From: Nitratidesulfovibrio sp. SRB-5
GTDB lineage: Bacteria > Desulfobacterota > Desulfovibrionia > Desulfovibrionales > Desulfovibrionaceae
Length of the DNA stretch: 64,000 bases
Reading direction: 5' to 3'
Assembly (NCBI RefSeq): GCF_019931275.1
Contig: NZ_JAIOTY010000001.1
Coordinates: 124,001-188,000 of the forward strand
The translations under genes and the position numbers were made by a program. The notes under the pieces are model-generated. The model saw nothing but the letters and a program-made list of their open reading frames with translations. It was not told the origin of the DNA and made no database searches. This document shows, in pieces, positions 61,870 through 64,000 of the stretch. Each line of letters starts with the position of its first letter. Position 1 is the first letter of the stretch.

Positions 61870-62646
61870 TTACTGCAGGATGAACCCCATGGCCTTCAGG
61901 TCCTTGGCCCAGCAGCCCCACGGACCGGTCAGGAAGGTGACCTGCATGGTCTTGGGGTTGAAGCGCACCTTGGCGTCCTGATCCAGATGGCACTGGCGGT
62001 CGTAGTTGGTGTGGGTGATGCGCAGGGTCCACGTGCCGTCCTTGTTGGGGCAGGTTTCCTCCACGTACACCGGGTGGCCGGTGGGCATGCCCCGGCCCTT
62101 GTTGGCATCCAGCACCATGACCGCACCCGGCGTGGGCGTGCGGGTGGTGGCCCCGTTGCGCTGGGCGCAGGCGAACCACTGCACCGGGCTGGTGTCGCCC
62201 AGGCGGCAGGTGTCGATGCCGGTGCGGCAGCGGGCGTAGATCAGGCTTTGCGGCTGGCAGCGGCCCGTGACTTTTACCGTCTTGCCCTTCTTGTCCTTTT
62301 TCGTGGTGGTGGCGCCGGGTCGCAGCGAATAGCACTGGCCGCGCGTCTTTTCCTGATTCATGGACACGCACTGGCCTTGCAGCACCCCGGTCAGCGGATC
62401 GCACGCGGCGTCATCCGGCGTGGTGGGCGAGTGGGGTTTGCGGGCCGTTTCGCGCATTCTGGCGGCCTCGGCATCCTGATCGAGCGCCTGCGTGGAGGCA
62501 GGGGGGGCGGCGTCGGGCACGGGCGCGGGAGTGGGTTTGGCGCAGCCGGAAAGCAGCAGGGCCGTGGTCAGGAAAAGTGCCAGCAGGGGCAGCGGGCCCC
62601 GCGTGGCGGCGGTGGGGGAAAGGCGAAACGGGCGAATGCCGGGCAC
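61870..62646 (-). CDS. Exported lipoprotein of unknown function
   Basis: 258 residues from GTG 62646 (GGAGG four bases before); an ATG at 62733 would add 29 residues that do not look like a signal peptide. The signal sequence ends in LLALFLTTALLLSGC with the lipobox Cys. A Pro/Ala linker follows, then a Cys-rich domain with at least ten cysteines (DDAACDP, GQCVSM, GRCQPQS, ARCRTGIDTCR, FACAQ, ETCPNKD, DRQCHL, GCWAKDLK). The part PGAVMVLDANKGRGMPTGHPVYVEE distantly recalls CHAP peptidases, with Cys (FACAQ) and His (GHPVY) in suitable order, but this is only a suggestion. Confidence 0.6.
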   Translation of the reverse strand: MPGIRPFRLSPTAATRGPLPLLALFLTTALLLSGCAKPTPAPVPDAAPPASTQALDQDAEAARMRETARKPHSPTTPDDAACDPLTGVLQGQCVSMNQEKTRGQCYSLRPGATTTKKDKKGKTVKVTGRCQPQSLIYARCRTGIDTCRLGDTSPVQWFACAQRNGATTRTPTPGAVMVLDANKGRGMPTGHPVYVEETCPNKDGTWTLRITHTNYDRQCHLDQDAKVRFNPKTMQVTFLTGPWGCWAKDLKAMGFILQ

Positions 62647-63025
62647 GGTTCCTCCGTTGGACGGGTGAGGGCTGCGAATAAGGGACGGGGCCTGTCCTGA
62701 GCGGCGGGGCGCGGGCGGTTTGGTCCCGATCACGACCGCCAGTCTGGTTGGCGTATATCCGTTGTTGTCGTCTATCTGCGCGGGTGCGGGCCGTCAATTG
62801 GATGATGCCCGCCGGATGATGGCGGATGATGGCGGACGACGCCCCCACGGAAGGCCGGAGAACGGCGGTGGGCCGGTGCCTGACGGCGGGGAAGCGTCAG
62901 GCTGCCTGCGCCGGGTTGCGTGCATTTTCCGGAGCCCGTGCGGCCCCGGGGGGTTGCGGCGCGCTGCCGGTACGATATGGTGAGGCCAAGTACCGCAGGG
63001 ACAACCGGAACGGACGGGGTGAACG
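62647..63025. other. Gap between two divergent exported-protein genes
   Basis: About 380 bases of GC-rich sequence with short GATGATGGCGG-type direct repeats near 62815-62835. No promoter of good quality was seen in either direction. Confidence 0.4.
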
Positions 63026-63571
63026 ATGCACGCGGCACAGAAGGCACACGCCCTGAAGGCATGCGAACGGAAGGCATGCGAACGGAAGGCATGCGAACGG
63101 AAGGCACGCGAACGGGCGCAGCGCGCCGGACACGTGAGCGACCGTGTCGACCACATCGGGCACATCGGGCACATCGGGCGCATCGGGCACGGCGGCGCAA
63201 CCGGCTTCGTCCGCCGTGCGTCGCTGGCTGCGCTTGCGCTGCTGGCAATCCTGCTTGCTCCCGCCCGCCCCGCCATGGCGCTGGACGACATCGCCAACCT
63301 CAAGGGCATGGGCGTGGTGGCGGCGGGGCCGGTGAAACGGCTGGATTGCCCCATGTCGGGCCGGTTCGACTGCAACTCGTGGCCCACCAACTTCCTGAAG
63401 TTCGAGTACGAGAACATCTGCTTTGCCGTGGACCCCGGCGTGTGCGGCGCCTACTGCAAGGGCATTCTGGCCACGGACAAGGGCAAGACGGTGTATTTCT
63501 TCGAATCCCAGCCGGGGGGCGACCTGGCCCAGCGCCGCGCGCGCGGCTACGAGTGCCCGCCGGGGTTCTAG
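63026..63571 (+). CDS. Small secreted Cys-containing protein with repetitive N-terminus
   Basis: 181 residues if ATG 63026 is used. Residues 11-30 are four KACER-like repeats and 43-53 are HIG repeats, both coded by tandem DNA repeats. A typical signal peptide then follows (SLAALALLAILLAPARPAMA, about 66-85). The mature part is about 95 residues with six Cys (RLDCPMSG, FDCNSWP, ENICFAVD, GVCGAYCKG, YECPPGF). The true start may be nearer the signal peptide, for example GTG 63134, in which case the repeats are not translated. No family recognised. Confidence 0.5.
   Translation: MHAAQKAHALKACERKACERKACERKARERAQRAGHVSDRVDHIGHIGHIGRIGHGGATGFVRRASLAALALLAILLAPARPAMALDDIANLKGMGVVAAGPVKRLDCPMSGRFDCNSWPTNFLKFEYENICFAVDPGVCGAYCKGILATDKGKTVYFFESQPGGDLAQRRARGYECPPGF
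63056..63187. repeat. 15-base and 9-base tandem repeats
   Basis: Four 15-base units AAGGCATGCGAACGG (63056-63115, last one with a single change) are followed by four 9-base units CACATCGGG (63152-63187, last one CGCATCGGG). They may lie in the leader or the coding start of the secreted-protein gene. Confidence 0.85.
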
Positions 63572-63617
63572 GGGCTGTTTCCGGATTGTCTCCGCCGGGC
63601 GCACGGCACGAAAAAAT

Positions 63618-63650
63618 GGGCGGAACCGCATGCGGTTCCGCCCGTGTTTT
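63618..63650. terminator. Bidirectional intrinsic terminator
   Basis: GGGCGGAACCGCATGCGGTTCCGCCC is a perfect palindrome with six A before it and TGTTTT after it. It lies between the convergent secreted-protein gene and the minus-strand lipoprotein gene. Confidence 0.9.
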
Positions 63651-63673
63651 CTGCTGCTGTCGGTTCTTCGCGT

Positions 63674-64000
63674 CTACTTGTCAGACGCGTTCTGCACGAA
63701 CACCTTGAACTCGGTGTCTTGCTCGTGCTGCGGATGGTACGGCCCGTAGGGCATGGCGTTCAGGGCGATGGCGTTGGCCTGCATGGCGTAGGGCACGTAG
63801 TCGGCCATGGCCGTGTTCATGGCCGTGACCATCACCTGCACCAGCAGTCCTGCTAGGCCGCCACCGGTGTTGTGGCTGGTCAGGTCGATGACCACCGTTC
63901 CGGAATAGTTCCACATTTTTTCGCCGGTGGTGGTGGACTTCAGTTCGCATTCCACGGCCACGGTCAGGTGCGAGGCCACCACGGCGTACGAGGTGTCCCA
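63674..64000 (-). CDS. C-terminal part of a DUF799/GNA1162-like lipoprotein
   Basis: The frame is open at the right window edge; 108 codons are visible. The sequence WDTSYAVVASHLTVAVECEL, then TGEKMWNYSGTVVIDL and a hydrophobic helix (GGGLAGLLVQVMVTAMNTAM), ending PYGPYHPQHEQDTEFKVF, resembles DUF799 proteins. These are usually encoded with CsgG-like and DUF4810 lipoproteins; those genes would lie to the right. The first Met in the window (63982) is internal. Confidence 0.6.
   Translation of the reverse strand, partial: WDTSYAVVASHLTVAVECELKSTTTGEKMWNYSGTVVIDLTSHNTGGGLAGLLVQVMVTAMNTAMADYVPYAMQANAIALNAMPYGPYHPQHEQDTEFKVFVQNASDK

Overview
The window looks like a chromosomal segment of a dissimilatory sulfate reducer of the Desulfovibrionaceae. 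The best fit is the high-GC Desulfovibrio vulgaris / Nitratidesulfovibrio group. This is inferred from gene content and very GC-rich codon use, not from any database search. The pointers are a perR-rbr-rdl oxidative-stress cluster whose rubredoxin-like protein has a CX4C first ligand pair, a periplasmic NrfHA nitrite reductase, an archaeal-style split glutamate synthase with several extra iron-sulfur modules, a 1200-residue FAD/iron-sulfur lactate-dehydrogenase-type oxidoreductase, and the hydrogenase maturation factor HypF. No rRNA, tRNA, CRISPR array, prophage or transposase was found.

Layout. 1-8.7 kb: ruvX-mltG (minus), the large FAD/Fe-S oxidoreductase (minus), and a divergent AAA ATPase with its own promoter. 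8.9-16 kb: hypF, an XRE-cupin regulator coupled to an AMP-forming acyl-CoA ligase, and a flavoprotein. 16.4-23.3 kb: the cell-envelope block tolQ-tolR-tolA-(second TolA C-terminal domain)-tolB-pal, with a divergent TolC-type outer membrane protein. 23.5-25.4 kb: perR-rbr-rdl. 25.8-30.7 kb: a TPR protein, carA, kdsB and divergent prfC. 31-40.4 kb: a 1400-residue hybrid histidine kinase, hemW, queH, RNase G and a radical-SAM protein. 41-49.4 kb: trmI, an ABC-F ATPase, mutT, a small DMT-type membrane protein, asd, a class IV aminotransferase and a glycosyltransferase. 50-58.8 kb: a possible 21-residue membrane microprotein, nrfA-nrfH (minus) and the three-gene glutamate synthase (plus), which face away from each other across a 700-base AT-rich control region. 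NrfHA makes ammonium that the glutamate synthase could help assimilate. 59-64 kb: arsA-arsD-arsR with no arsenite permease in view, then two unknown exported proteins and the end of a probable DUF799 lipoprotein gene.

The least ordinary content is between the genes. Two families of structured intergenic repeats recur. Family A/B is a strong purine/pyrimidine hairpin (A) with an inward C-rich and AAAACTTTT tail, joined to a core (B). It occurs as inverted pairs, as roughly 240-base units and as fragments. Two long units lie between near-identical copies of the local intrinsic terminator, and one B core is nested inside a member of the other family. Family C is a 110-130 base near-palindrome with a GTAC-GAGTAC centre that starts within about 10 bases of a stop codon in all three copies. 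I regard the A/B family as the best candidate for an undescribed element in this window. Further points are an apparently leaderless arsR, a perfect 52-base palindrome, a duplicated TolA domain III gene, and low-complexity Ala/Pro/Gly/Asp/Thr inserts inside otherwise conserved enzymes.
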